A stretch of DNA of 64,000 bases, from assembly GCF_040729435.1 (NCBI RefSeq), contig NZ_CP160398.1, positions 5,189,001-5,253,000 of the forward strand, written 5' to 3'. Source of the DNA: Pseudomonas sp. HOU2 (GTDB taxonomy: Bacteria; Pseudomonadota; Gammaproteobacteria; Pseudomonadales; Pseudomonadaceae). Below are positions 25,039-33,173 of the stretch, piece by piece; positions within the stretch are counted from its first letter, which is position 1; each line of letters begins with the position of its first letter. The translations under genes were made by a program, and so were the position numbers. A model generated the notes under the pieces. The model had not been told where the DNA came from and made no database searches. It saw nothing but the letters and a program-made list of their open reading frames with translations.

Positions 25039-26001
25039 GTGAAGGCATTGCAAGGCGTTGAAGGTCAAGTGGCATGGCTTGAAGAGCCGAGTCCGGTATG
25101 TGATGCAGGGCAAGTGCGCATTCGCGTGGCGGCGGCGGGCCTTAATCGCGCCGATTTATTACAGAAAGCCGGGCTTTATCCACCACCGCCCGGTGCCAGT
25201 CAGGTGCTCGGTCTTGAGTGCTCCGGGGTGATCAGCGAGGTCGGCGCCGGTTCGTCCTGGCAGGTCGGCGACCGCGTCTGCGCCTTGTTGGCCGGGGGCG
25301 GGATGGCTGAAGAAGTGGTCGTCGACGGACGGCACGTGCTGCCGGTGCCCGAGGGCGTTTCGTTGATCGAGGCCGCTGCATTACCCGAGGTTTATGCAAC
25401 GGTCTGGCTGAACGTGTTTCAACTGGCGGCGCTGAAACCCGGCGAAAAGGTTCTCCTGCACGCCGGTGCCAGTGGAATTGGTTCAGCCGCCATTCAGCTG
25501 TGCAAGGCGTTCGGCAATCCCTCTTGGGTCAGCGTCGGGTCTGCCGAGCGCTTGGCCTACTGTGAGGCACTGGGCGCCCAGGGCGGCGTGATACGCAGCG
25601 ATGATCTGGAGAGCCTGCGCGACTTCGGGCCGTTTGACGTGATTCTTGATCCGGTGGGCGGCAACTACGCCGCGCTGAACCTCAAACTGACGGCACTGGA
25701 CGGACGCTGGGTGCTGATCGGTTTGATGGGCGGGCGTGAGGCGAAACTGGACCTGGCGCAGGTGCTGGGCAAGCGCGTGCAGTTGCTCGGTTCGACGTTG
25801 CGCAGTCGCGACGATCAGTTCAAGGCCGACCTGCTCAGTGACCTGGGACAGCATGTGTGGCCGCTGTTTGCCGAAGGACGGTTGAGCCCGCAACTGGCAA
25901 AAACCTTCGCGGTGAAAGACGCCGAAGCGGCGTTTGCCGAATTGGCGAGCAATACGGTTTCGGGGAAGGTGGTGCTGGTGATTGACGACAGCCTGAGCTG
26001 A
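25039..26001 (+). CDS. zinc-less quinone oxidoreductase (MDR family)
   Basis: 320 aa starting at GTG 25039 after GGAGG. The fold is GroES-like plus Rossmann, with GLNRADLLQKAGLYPPPPGASQVLGLE at the start and the NADPH loop HAGASGIGSAAIQLCKAFG at about 145-165. It resembles PIG3/QorA-type NADPH:quinone reductases. It is divergent from prc; the position matches PA3256. It reduces quinones or enones in the cytoplasm; the physiological substrate is unknown. Confidence 0.88.
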   Translation: MKALQGVEGQVAWLEEPSPVCDAGQVRIRVAAAGLNRADLLQKAGLYPPPPGASQVLGLECSGVISEVGAGSSWQVGDRVCALLAGGGMAEEVVVDGRHVLPVPEGVSLIEAAALPEVYATVWLNVFQLAALKPGEKVLLHAGASGIGSAAIQLCKAFGNPSWVSVGSAERLAYCEALGAQGGVIRSDDLESLRDFGPFDVILDPVGGNYAALNLKLTALDGRWVLIGLMGGREAKLDLAQVLGKRVQLLGSTLRSRDDQFKADLLSDLGQHVWPLFAEGRLSPQLAKTFAVKDAEAAFAELASNTVSGKVVLVIDDSLS

Positions 26002-26013
26002 TTGGAAGGGCAA

Positions 26014-26096
26014 GATCAAAAGATCGCAGCCTGCGGCAGCTCCTACAGTGGGAGGGTGTACACCTTGTAGGAGCTGCCGCAGGCTGCGATCTTTGT
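26014..26096. repeat. inverted pair (type C)
   Basis: AGATCGCAGCCTGCGGCAGC and its inverse face each other over a short spacer and end in TTTGTTTTT. It lies between convergent genes and could end both transcripts. Same type at 38435, 39894 and 41830. Confidence 0.85.
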
Positions 26097-26098
26097 TT

Positions 26099-26752
26099 TT
26101 ACTTCCAGAGATGGATCGGCCAGCCGGATTTTTCGGCATGCTCCAGCAGCGCCGGATCCGGATTTACTACATGCGGGAAATCCACCTTCAGCAGCAACGG
26201 CAAGTCATTGCGTGAGTCGGAGTAGAAACTCGCGCCTTCCAGATTCTCTTCCTCGGCGTCCAGCCATTCCAGCAGGCGGGTGATCTTGCCTTCGCGGTAG
26301 GTCAGCGTGCCGACGGTCTGGCCCGTGTAAACGCCGTGCGCGACTTCCAGTTCGATGCCGAGAATTTCGTCGATGCCCAAGCGCTCGGCAATCGGTTTGA
26401 CCAGGTGCGTGCCGGAAGCCGAGATCACCAGAATCCGGTCACCGGCCTTGCGGTGGGCGGCGATGGTTTTGGTCGCGTCGCTGAAGATGATCGGTTCGAT
26501 GAAGTCTTCCACCCACGGGCCGACCAGATGCTCCACCTCTTCCGGGGTACGGCCGATCATCGGCTCCAGGCTGAACGCCATGAATTCTTCCATGCGCAAT
26601 TTGCCATGGCTGTAGGCGTCCATCAGCTCGTTGTTCTTGCGCATGAACGACTCGGGATCGACCCAGCCCAGGCGCCCCATCTGCTCGCTCCAGAGGGTGG
26701 CGCAGTCGCCGTGGATCAGGGTTTCGTCCAGATCAAAAATTGCCAGGGCCAT
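26099..26752 (-). CDS. HAD-superfamily phosphatase, subfamily IB (SerB-like)
   Basis: 217 aa with motif I FDLDETLIHGD, motif II VISASGTHLVKP and motif III region YSDSRNDLPLL. The cap is helical. HAD-IB proteins of this size dephosphorylate phosphoserine-like or histidinol phosphate-like substrates. It lies 34 bp after the ABC operon in the same direction and could be co-transcribed with it, which would fit a role in handling phosphoester nutrients, but this is inference. Confidence 0.87.
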   Translation of the reverse strand: MALAIFDLDETLIHGDCATLWSEQMGRLGWVDPESFMRKNNELMDAYSHGKLRMEEFMAFSLEPMIGRTPEEVEHLVGPWVEDFIEPIIFSDATKTIAAHRKAGDRILVISASGTHLVKPIAERLGIDEILGIELEVAHGVYTGQTVGTLTYREGKITRLLEWLDAEEENLEGASFYSDSRNDLPLLLKVDFPHVVNPDPALLEHAEKSGWPIHLWK

Positions 26753-26786
26753 CAGTGCAGTTCTCTCTTCAACGTCAGCAAAGTCA

Positions 26787-27776
26787 TCAGGCTACCTCAC
26801 ACAGGGCCGTCGGATCGATGGAAAGCGCCAGACGCTGACCGTCGGGATGCAGATCCGCCGCCGAGCGGTTGAGCACGTCCACCACCAGTTCCACGCCACG
26901 CGCCTCGACTCGATAGCGGATCACGTTACCGAGCAGGCTGTGACTGCGGATCTGCGCGTCGAGTTCGCCATTGAGGCTCAGCTCGATGGCTTCCGGGCGA
27001 ATCGCGATGCGGTGGTTGATCGGCCGTTGCAGCAGCTTCGAGGCGCTGTCGGCGTCGAGCAGGTTGTAGTTGCCGATGAAGCCCGCAGCGAACAGATCCA
27101 CCGGCGCGGTGTAGAGGGTTTCGGCATCGCCGCTCTGCACGATCTTCCCCTGGTTCATCAGGAAAATCCGGTCGGACATGGTCAGCGCTTCCTCCTGATC
27201 GTGGGTGACGAAAATCGTGGTCAGACCGAGTTCGCGCTGGATCTGCCGGATCTGCTCGCGCAGGTGTTTGCGAATCCGCGCATCCAGCGCCGACAGCGGT
27301 TCATCCAGCAGCAGTAAGCGTGGGCGAGTCACCAGCGAGCGGGCGAGGGCCACGCGCTGGCACTGACCGCCGGAGAGCTGGTGCGGATAACGGCTGGCGA
27401 AATCGTTGAGCTCGACCAGTTTCAGTACTTCGGCGACGCGCTTGTGGCTGTCGTCGGCATTGACCTTTTGCATGCGCAGGCCGAAGGCGACGTTCTGTTC
27501 GACGGTCATGTTGGGGAACAGCGCGTAGCTCTGGAACACCATGCCGATCCCGCGTTTCTGCGGGCTCAGCGGCACGATGTCGACGCCATCGAGCAGGATC
27601 TTGCCGCCATCCACCGGCGTCAGCCCGGCAATGCAGCGCAGCAGCGTGGACTTGCCGCAACCGGACGGGCCGAGCAGGGTGACGAACTCGCCCTTGTTGA
27701 TCTCGCAGTTGATGTCGCTGAACACCGTGGTGCCCGCGTAGTTTTTCTTCAGGTTCTGGACGCTGACATAGCTCAT
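26787..27776 (-). CDS. ABC transporter ATP-binding protein (phosphonate/iron-type importer)
   Basis: 329 aa. Walker A GPSGCGKST, signature LSGGQCQRVALAR, Walker B LLLLDEPLSALD and the H-loop FVTHDQEEALTMSD are intact. A C-terminal TOBE-like regulatory domain follows. It energises the importer made of the two permeases and the binding protein of the same operon. Its start overlaps the stop of the upstream permease gene by 4 bp. The closest named systems are the 2-aminoethylphosphonate PhnSTUV type and Fe(III) FbpC type. Confidence 0.9.
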   Translation of the reverse strand: MSYVSVQNLKKNYAGTTVFSDINCEINKGEFVTLLGPSGCGKSTLLRCIAGLTPVDGGKILLDGVDIVPLSPQKRGIGMVFQSYALFPNMTVEQNVAFGLRMQKVNADDSHKRVAEVLKLVELNDFASRYPHQLSGGQCQRVALARSLVTRPRLLLLDEPLSALDARIRKHLREQIRQIQRELGLTTIFVTHDQEEALTMSDRIFLMNQGKIVQSGDAETLYTAPVDLFAAGFIGNYNLLDADSASKLLQRPINHRIAIRPEAIELSLNGELDAQIRSHSLLGNVIRYRVEARGVELVVDVLNRSAADLHPDGQRLALSIDPTALCEVA

Positions 27777-28573
27777 TCGCTTTTGTCCTTGTTCAAGATG
27801 TTGGCGATCCAGGTCAGGACCAGCACGAAAAAGAAGTACGAGATCACCAGCGCACTGGTGAAGTGGCCGCTGCTGTTGCGCATGTTGTTCAGGTACACCT
27901 GCAGGGTTTCGTAGCGCGTGCCGACCAGGATGTTGGCGAACACGAACTCACCGAACAGGAACGAGAACGACAGCAGCAACGCGACCATCAGGCCTTTGCG
28001 CAGGTTTGGCAGCACCACCAGAAACGCCGCCTGAAAGGTGCTGGCGCCGAGCAGTTGCGCGGCGTCCATCAGGTCGCGCAGGTTGATCGCCTGCAGGTTG
28101 TTGGTGATCGCCCGGTACATGAACGGCAGCGCCACGGTGAAGTAGCAACCGATCAGAATCCACGGCGTGCCGACCATCGCCAGCGGCCCGGAACCATAGA
28201 GTTGCAACAGCCCGACCGACGACACCACTGGCGGCACCGCGAAGGGCAGCAGGATCAGGATGTTCATCAGCGCATCGAGTTTCGGGAAGTGGTAATGCAC
28301 CACGAACAGCAGCGGCAGGATCAGCACCACCGACAGCACCAGCGCGCCGACGCACACCAGCAGCGACTGGCCGAAGGCATGCAGAAAGCGCGGGTCGCTC
28401 CACAGCTGGAGGTACCACTTGAAGGTGAAACCGCTGGGCAGGATGGTCGCCGACCAGCTGCTGGCGATCGAGTAGATCAGCGTGCCCACCAGCGGCAGCA
28501 GCAGGATCGCGAACAACAGATAAACCACGACGCGGTGATAGACACCGGCCGGGCCGGATTCAGCGCGAGACAT
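27773..28573 (-). CDS. ABC transporter permease (second subunit)
   Basis: 266 aa with six hydrophobic helices and the EAA loop region LLGASTFQAAFLVVLPNLRKGL. It forms the inner-membrane channel with the permease encoded at 28560-29396. The two permease genes overlap by 14 bp and the ATPase gene overlaps this one by 4 bp, so the three subunits are translationally coupled. Confidence 0.9.
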   Translation of the reverse strand: MSRAESGPAGVYHRVVVYLLFAILLLPLVGTLIYSIASSWSATILPSGFTFKWYLQLWSDPRFLHAFGQSLLVCVGALVLSVVLILPLLFVVHYHFPKLDALMNILILLPFAVPPVVSSVGLLQLYGSGPLAMVGTPWILIGCYFTVALPFMYRAITNNLQAINLRDLMDAAQLLGASTFQAAFLVVLPNLRKGLMVALLLSFSFLFGEFVFANILVGTRYETLQVYLNNMRNSSGHFTSALVISYFFFVLVLTWIANILNKDKSE

Positions 28574-29396
28574 GGTAGCTCCTCTTCAACAGCAGTTGAT
28601 GCACGACGGTGACAATGGTCATCAACGCCACCAGCACCACAGCCAGGGCGCTGGCCAGATTCGGATCCAGCGAAATATCCCCGGAAACCATCGCCGCGAT
28701 GCGGATCGGCAGCACGTTGAAGTTACCGGTGGTCAAGGCGTACACCGTCGCGTAGGCACCGAGGGCGTTGGCCAGCAGGATCACGAAGGTGCCGAGCAGC
28801 GCCGGGGTCAGTACCGGCAGGCCAATGTGGCGCCAGAATTGCCAGCCGTTGGCGCCGAGCAGCGCGGCGGATTCGCGCCAGTCTTCACGCAAGGCGTCGA
28901 AGGCCGGGTAGAGCAGCAGCACGCCGAGGGGAATCTGGAAATAGGTGTAGAGGATGATCAGACCGGTTTTCGAATACAGGTTGAAGTCCTGAATGATCCC
29001 CGCCTGCTTGAGCATGATGGTGATGCTGCCGTTGAACCCGAGCAGGATGATGAATGCGAAGGCCAGCGGCACACCGGCGAAGTTGCTGGTCATGTTGGCG
29101 AAGGCATTCACGAAGTTGCGCAGTTTCGAGTCGACCCGGCGCAATGAATACGCCCCGAGCACGGCGATGATGATGCCGAACACACTGGACCAGAAACTGA
29201 TCTCCAGGCTGTACTGGATCGCCTGCAGATAGAACTTCGAACTGAAGATCTTGCTGAAGTTGGCAAAGCCCCAGCCGAACTCTTCCGACTGCAGGCTGTT
29301 GATCATCACCCAGACCAGCGGGGCGATTTCGAACACGATAAAGAACAGCGCAAACGGCACCAGACACAGGGCCGCCAGCCATTTGCCGCGAGTCAT
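28560..29396 (-). CDS. ABC transporter permease (first subunit)
   Basis: About 278 aa, six helices, with the EAA loop AALLGANGWQFWRHIGLPVLTPAL. ATG 29396 (MTRGKWLAALCLVP) is preferred over an ATG at 29423 that would overlap the phosphodiesterase gene and add nine hydrophilic residues. It pairs with the permease at 27773. The gene order is phosphodiesterase, permease, permease, ATPase. Confidence 0.88.
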   Translation of the reverse strand: MTRGKWLAALCLVPFALFFIVFEIAPLVWVMINSLQSEEFGWGFANFSKIFSSKFYLQAIQYSLEISFWSSVFGIIIAVLGAYSLRRVDSKLRNFVNAFANMTSNFAGVPLAFAFIILLGFNGSITIMLKQAGIIQDFNLYSKTGLIILYTYFQIPLGVLLLYPAFDALREDWRESAALLGANGWQFWRHIGLPVLTPALLGTFVILLANALGAYATVYALTTGNFNVLPIRIAAMVSGDISLDPNLASALAVVLVALMTIVTVVHQLLLKRSYHVSR

Positions 29397-29401
29397 GGCA
29401 T

Positions 29402-30208
29402 TCACTTGAGCAGCTCCCGGCACACAGGTTTGTCGTGGGGCACGCCGAGCAGTTCGCAGACGGTGCCGCAGATCTCGGTCTGCTTCGGTGTGGCGTCAGC
29501 GTTGAGGCTGAAGGCGTTGCCGAGGACGAACAGCGGCACCTGGCGTTCTTCCGGCAGCAGGCCGTTGTGCGAGCGGTCGTTGTTCATGCCGTGATCGGCA
29601 GTCACCAGCACTTGATAACCGGCGTCGAGCCAGCCTTGCAGGTAATCGGCGAGGATGATGTCGGCCGAGCGCGCGCTGTTGCGGTATTGCGCGGAGTCGA
29701 GGCCGTGCTTGTGGCCGGCGTCGTCGATGTTCATCGGGTGGATCAGCAAAAAATTCGGCGCATGGCGCAGGCGCAGGCTTTCCGCGTCGGCGAACAGGTG
29801 CGAATCCGGGTAGTGGTCACTCCAGTAGAAGTGGCCGTGCTGGATCGGTAGCGCTGGATCGTCGGTATGACGGTCGCGGGCCGCTACGAACGGTGAGCGG
29901 TTGTACAGCTCGCTGACCCAGTGATAGGCCGCAGCAGCGGTTTTCAGGCCGGCGTCGCGGGCGTAGTGATAGATGCTGCGCTGGTTGGACAGGCGCGCAA
30001 CGTTGTTGTGGACGATACCGCTGTCGATCGGCGGTACGCCGGTGAGAATGCATTCGTAAAGCGGTCGGGACAGGGCCGGCAACTCGCACTCCAACTGATA
30101 GAGCGCGGCGCGTCCTGCGCCAACGTAAGCCTGCAGATGCCCCATGGCGTGACGCGCGACCTCGTAATTGAGACCGTCGAGCACGACAAGGATGACGTTG
30201 TGCTTCAT
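29402..30208 (-). CDS. alkaline phosphatase superfamily phosphodiesterase/nucleotide pyrophosphatase
   Basis: 268 aa. The metal site and nucleophile regions are LVVLDGLNYEV near the N-terminus and VTADHGMNNDRSHNG near residue 205, the pattern of the nucleotide pyrophosphatase/phosphodiesterase branch. No signal peptide is seen, so it is cytoplasmic and would act on an imported substrate. It lies between the binding protein and permease genes of the uptake operon, which suggests that the transported compound is a phosphodiester, phosphonate ester or similar. The exact substrate is unknown. Confidence 0.82.
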   Translation of the reverse strand: MKHNVILVVLDGLNYEVARHAMGHLQAYVGAGRAALYQLECELPALSRPLYECILTGVPPIDSGIVHNNVARLSNQRSIYHYARDAGLKTAAAAYHWVSELYNRSPFVAARDRHTDDPALPIQHGHFYWSDHYPDSHLFADAESLRLRHAPNFLLIHPMNIDDAGHKHGLDSAQYRNSARSADIILADYLQGWLDAGYQVLVTADHGMNNDRSHNGLLPEERQVPLFVLGNAFSLNADATPKQTEICGTVCELLGVPHDKPVCRELLK

Positions 30209-30260
30209 AGGGGCAAAAACTCCGCGAAAACAGGAAATTTCAGATTCAACCTGGATCCCC

Positions 30261-30349
30261 GTGGGAGCGAGCCTGCTCGCGAAAGCGGTGGTTCATTCAA
30301 CAATGATGTTGACCGCGATACCGTCTTCGCGAGCAGGCTCGCTCCCACA
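30261..30349. repeat. REP inverted pair (type B) inside ABC operon
   Basis: GTGGGAGCGAGCCTGCTCGC and its inverse face each other. It lies between the binding-protein gene and the phosphodiesterase gene. A palindrome here may stabilise the upstream mRNA and raise binding protein over membrane subunits. Confidence 0.85.
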
Positions 30350-30389
30350 TTTGGATCTTCGACCAATCACACGATGGTGATTCGTCGTC

Positions 30390-31457
30390 TTACTTCATCT
30401 CTACGATGACTTCTTCGTTCCACTTCTGCGGCAGGGCCTTGGAGGTTTTTTCCCAGGCGTCGGCGTCCTTGATCGGCGTGACTTTCTTGTACTGCTCGTT
30501 TGGCAGCAGCTTGGCTTTCACGTCTTCCGGCAGTTGCAGATGTTCGGCACGGATCGGACGGGCGTTGCCGCGAGCGAGGTTGGTCTGGCCGGCGTCGCTG
30601 AAGATGTATTCGCGGGTCAGCTTGGCGGCGTTCGGGTTTTTCGCGTACTTGTTGATGATGGTGGTGTAGCCGGAAATCACCGAGCCGTCGGACGGGATCA
30701 GCACCACGTAGTCATCCGGGTTGGCCATCTTGGCCTTGTAGCTCAGGCCGTTGAAGTCCCAGACCACGCCGACTTCGATCTCGCCTTTTTCCATCGTGGC
30801 GATGGTCGGGTTGGCCATCGACAGGCGACCCTGCTTGGCGATGTCTGCAAACAGCAGCAGCGCCGGCTGGATGTTCTTCTCGTCGCCACCGTTGGCCAGG
30901 GCTGCGGCCAGTACACCGTTGGCGGCTTGCGCGGCGGTGCTCACGTCACCGATGGAAACCTTGTACTTGCCGCCTTTGAGGTCAGCCCATTTGGTCGGGA
31001 CTTCGGAGCCGTGCAGCAGCTTCTTGTTGACGATGAAGGCGATGGTGCCGGTGTAGGCCAGTGCCCAGTTGCCGTCCTTGTCCTTGGCCCAGTCCGGGAC
31101 CTGATCCCAGGTACTTGGCTTGTACGGTTGCACCACGCCTTGCTTGACTGCGATCGGGCCGAACGCCGCGCCGACGTCGCCGATGTCGGCGGTGGCGTTG
31201 TCTTTTTCAGCGGCGAACTTGGCGATTTCCTGGGCCGAGCTCATGTCAGTGTCGATGTGTTTCAGGCCGTAGGTCTTGGCCAGGTCTTCCCAGGTGCCTT
31301 TCCAGTTGGCCCAGTCATCGGGCATGCCGACGCTGTTGACGGCGCCTTCCGCTTTCGCAGCGGCTTCGAGGGTTTTCAAGTCGGTGCCGGCGGCCATGGC
31401 CGAGGTGCACATTGCAATGGTCGAGCCTAACAGTGTTGCCAGGAAAAGCTGTTTCAT
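30390..31457 (-). CDS. ABC transporter periplasmic substrate-binding protein
   Basis: 355 aa with a signal peptide ending near AMAAG (residue 24). The mature part is a type-2 periplasmic binding fold of the spermidine/iron/2-aminoethylphosphonate class (LKTLEAAAKAEGAVNSVGMPDDWANW). It is the first gene of the operon and the farthest upstream. Likely operators of the divergent GntR/UTRA protein lie before it at 31504-31515 and 31618-31624. The ligand is unknown; a phosphonate or phosphoester is inferred from the operon content. Confidence 0.88.
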   Translation of the reverse strand: MKQLFLATLLGSTIAMCTSAMAAGTDLKTLEAAAKAEGAVNSVGMPDDWANWKGTWEDLAKTYGLKHIDTDMSSAQEIAKFAAEKDNATADIGDVGAAFGPIAVKQGVVQPYKPSTWDQVPDWAKDKDGNWALAYTGTIAFIVNKKLLHGSEVPTKWADLKGGKYKVSIGDVSTAAQAANGVLAAALANGGDEKNIQPALLLFADIAKQGRLSMANPTIATMEKGEIEVGVVWDFNGLSYKAKMANPDDYVVLIPSDGSVISGYTTIINKYAKNPNAAKLTREYIFSDAGQTNLARGNARPIRAEHLQLPEDVKAKLLPNEQYKKVTPIKDADAWEKTSKALPQKWNEEVIVEMK

Positions 31458-31503
31458 TCCGAAGCTCCTTGGTCGTGTTCAACGCTGCGATTGCGGTTTG
31501 TGT

Positions 31504-31515
31504 TGGTCTAGGTCA
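31504..31515. promoter_or_regulatory. candidate GntR/UTRA operator upstream of binding-protein gene
   Basis: TGGTCTAGGTCA starts 46 bp upstream of the binding-protein start. It shares TGGTCTAG with the site at 31784-31795, and a half-site TGGTCTA is present on the minus strand at 31618-31624. HutC/PhnF-type regulators bind palindromes of this form (PhnF of M. smegmatis: TGGTATAGACCA). The rest of the 352-bp divergent region holds no gene. Confidence 0.55.
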
Positions 31516-31783
31516 GCAATACCTGAGCCAATTTAAGGGGGCTGGATGACACTTTGATGTCGGCGGTCGCCCGGCAGGCCTTTTATTGGCCCGATTTCGG
31601 CGCTTGCCCGGTAAGCGTAGACCAAGGTCAAAGCCCCGGCGGACAAGGGACTTGGCCGATGTATTGCAAGTCATGAGAGCGACCGTCGGGCGGGTTTGTC
31701 ATCTCTCGGTCATCTGCACTGCCTAGGCTTGCAACCCATGGAAACGGCTTGCAGGCCGTACGGTTTTTGCCCCGAAACAGTGC

Positions 31784-31795
31784 TGGTCTAGTCCA
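31784..31795. promoter_or_regulatory. candidate GntR/UTRA operator upstream of its own gene
   Basis: TGGTCTAGTCCA lies 14 bp before the regulator start and extends to CTGGTCTAGTCCAG (31783-31796), a near-perfect palindrome. Its place over the probable promoter suggests autorepression. Confidence 0.6.
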
Positions 31796-31809
31796 GATAG
31801 GTAACGTTA

Positions 31810-32523
31810 ATGCGCGATGAGGCAACAAAAGCGGTGACAGCGATTGGTCAGGTGCTGCAGGAGCAACTTGATCACGGTCTGCTCGCGCCCGGGAGCAAGT
31901 TGCCGGCCGAGCGCAAGCTCAGTGAGTTGTTCGGCACTACACGGATTACGGTGCGCGAGGCGTTGTTGCAACTGGAGGCGCAGGGGCAGATTTATCGCGA
32001 GGAGCGCCGTGGCTGGTTCGTTTCGCCGCCACGTCTGGCATACAACCTGATGCAGCGCAGTCACTTTCACGCGATGGTCAGTGCGCAGGGGCGGGTGCCG
32101 TCGACCGAGGTGATTTCGGCGCGGTTGCAGCCGGCGTCGGTGGCGGTGTGTGCATTGTTGCAGTTGCCTGCTTTGTCGAGCGTGATTCAGATTTGTCGGT
32201 CGCGGCGGATTGATGGGCGGCTGGTGTTGTATGTCGAGCATTATCTGAATCCGCAGTATTTTCCGGGGATTCTGGGGTTTGATTTGAATCAGTCGATGAC
32301 CGAGTTGTATGCGCGGCATTACGATTTGCGCTATGGGCGGGTGCGGTTCGAGATTGTGCCGACGTCATTGTCGGTGGATGCGGCGGCAGCTTTGCGGGTG
32401 TCTGTCGGGAGTCCGGGGTTACGGATTGCTCGGGTCAATTATGATCAGCATGAGCGGTTGATTGATTGTGATCTGGAGTTTTGGCGGCATGATGCGATTC
32501 ACGTTGGTGTAGATGTTGTTTGA
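31810..32523 (+). CDS. GntR family regulator with UTRA domain (HutC/PhnF subfamily)
   Basis: 237 aa: winged HTH at about residues 10-75 (LPAERKLSELFGTTRITVREALLQLEAQG) and a UTRA ligand domain from about 90 (FEIVPTSLSVDAAAALRVSVG near the end). UTRA proteins sense small metabolites such as phosphonates, sugar phosphates or urocanate. It is divergent from the ABC operon, with three copies of TGGTCTA between them, so it probably represses both. No Shine-Dalgarno is clear before ATG 31810. Confidence 0.9.
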   Translation: MRDEATKAVTAIGQVLQEQLDHGLLAPGSKLPAERKLSELFGTTRITVREALLQLEAQGQIYREERRGWFVSPPRLAYNLMQRSHFHAMVSAQGRVPSTEVISARLQPASVAVCALLQLPALSSVIQICRSRRIDGRLVLYVEHYLNPQYFPGILGFDLNQSMTELYARHYDLRYGRVRFEIVPTSLSVDAAAALRVSVGSPGLRIARVNYDQHERLIDCDLEFWRHDAIHVGVDVV

Positions 32524-32931
32524 GCGTTTGGCCTTGGCGGCCTCTGGGCCGACCAGGCTGTTGGGTTCTGCGTGAATATCCGTTTCTTCGGGTGCTGCCG
32601 CTGACGGTTTCGCTCTTACAGCGAGTCCCTTTGGCAAACGCCCCAAAGGAACCAAAGGTCTGTGCCCTGACGTTCGGCCCGCTCGCTAAAGCTCGGGGTT
32701 CCTTCGCTCCGGGATCGATCCGGGCGCATCGCCTCCGGTTTGCTTCGCTGCACCTCCTCTCGATGTGTTCGACTTCGTCGAACGGTCGCTTCGCTCCCAC
32801 CCCCGGATCAATCCCTCCGCTCAGCCTGCCGACGGGCCGGTGAGTCAAGATCAAGAGCTTTCGGCGAGCTGACACTCGGCCATTTGAGTGGTGAAGAGCC
32901 TGCGGTCGGCTTTTGCTTTTCTGTAGGAGTG
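32524..32931. other. gene-free block of dispersed pseudomonad intergenic sequence
   Basis: No ORF here has convincing coding character. The block contains small palindromes such as GTTCGAC-TTC-GTCGAAC (32768-32784) and GGATCGATCC near 32711. I recall very similar GC-rich text (GGATCGATCCGGGCGCATCG and neighbours) scattered between genes of fluorescent pseudomonads, often annotated as false hypothetical proteins. It is best seen as a repeat, origin unknown. Confidence 0.5.
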
Positions 32932-33144
32932 AGCCTGCTCGCGATGGCGGCCTGAAAGCCGACCAATCACCAACTTCCTGCACTCAATCCAACTGTGGGA
33001 GCTGGCCTGCCAGTGGTGGTGACCTCTCAGCCGACCAATCTCCAACAGCCCACACCCAATCCACTGTGGGAGCGAGCTTGCTCGCGAAGGCGGCCTGACA
33101 GCCGACCAATCTCCAACTGCCTGCACCCAATCCCACTGTGGGAG
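32932..33144. repeat. REP tandem array, left part
   Basis: TGTRGGAG starts at 32932, 32994, 33065 and 33137, giving steps of 62, 71 and 72 bp. Each unit has a REP palindrome (type A or B) plus a conserved tail with GCCGACCAATCTCCAAC. The fourth unit is cut after 8 bp by the insertion element and continues at 34322. Confidence 0.88.
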
Positions 33145-33151
33145 ATTCTAT

Positions 33152-33173
33152 GGTTGAGGGAAAGCCCTCAACC
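33152..33173. terminator. hairpin at the transposase 3' end
   Basis: GGTTGAGGG-AAAG-CCCTCAACC forms a 9-bp perfect stem that spans the transposase stop codon, 7 bp inside the right end of the element. There is no T tract. It may stop read-through or belong to the element end recognised in recombination. Confidence 0.5.
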
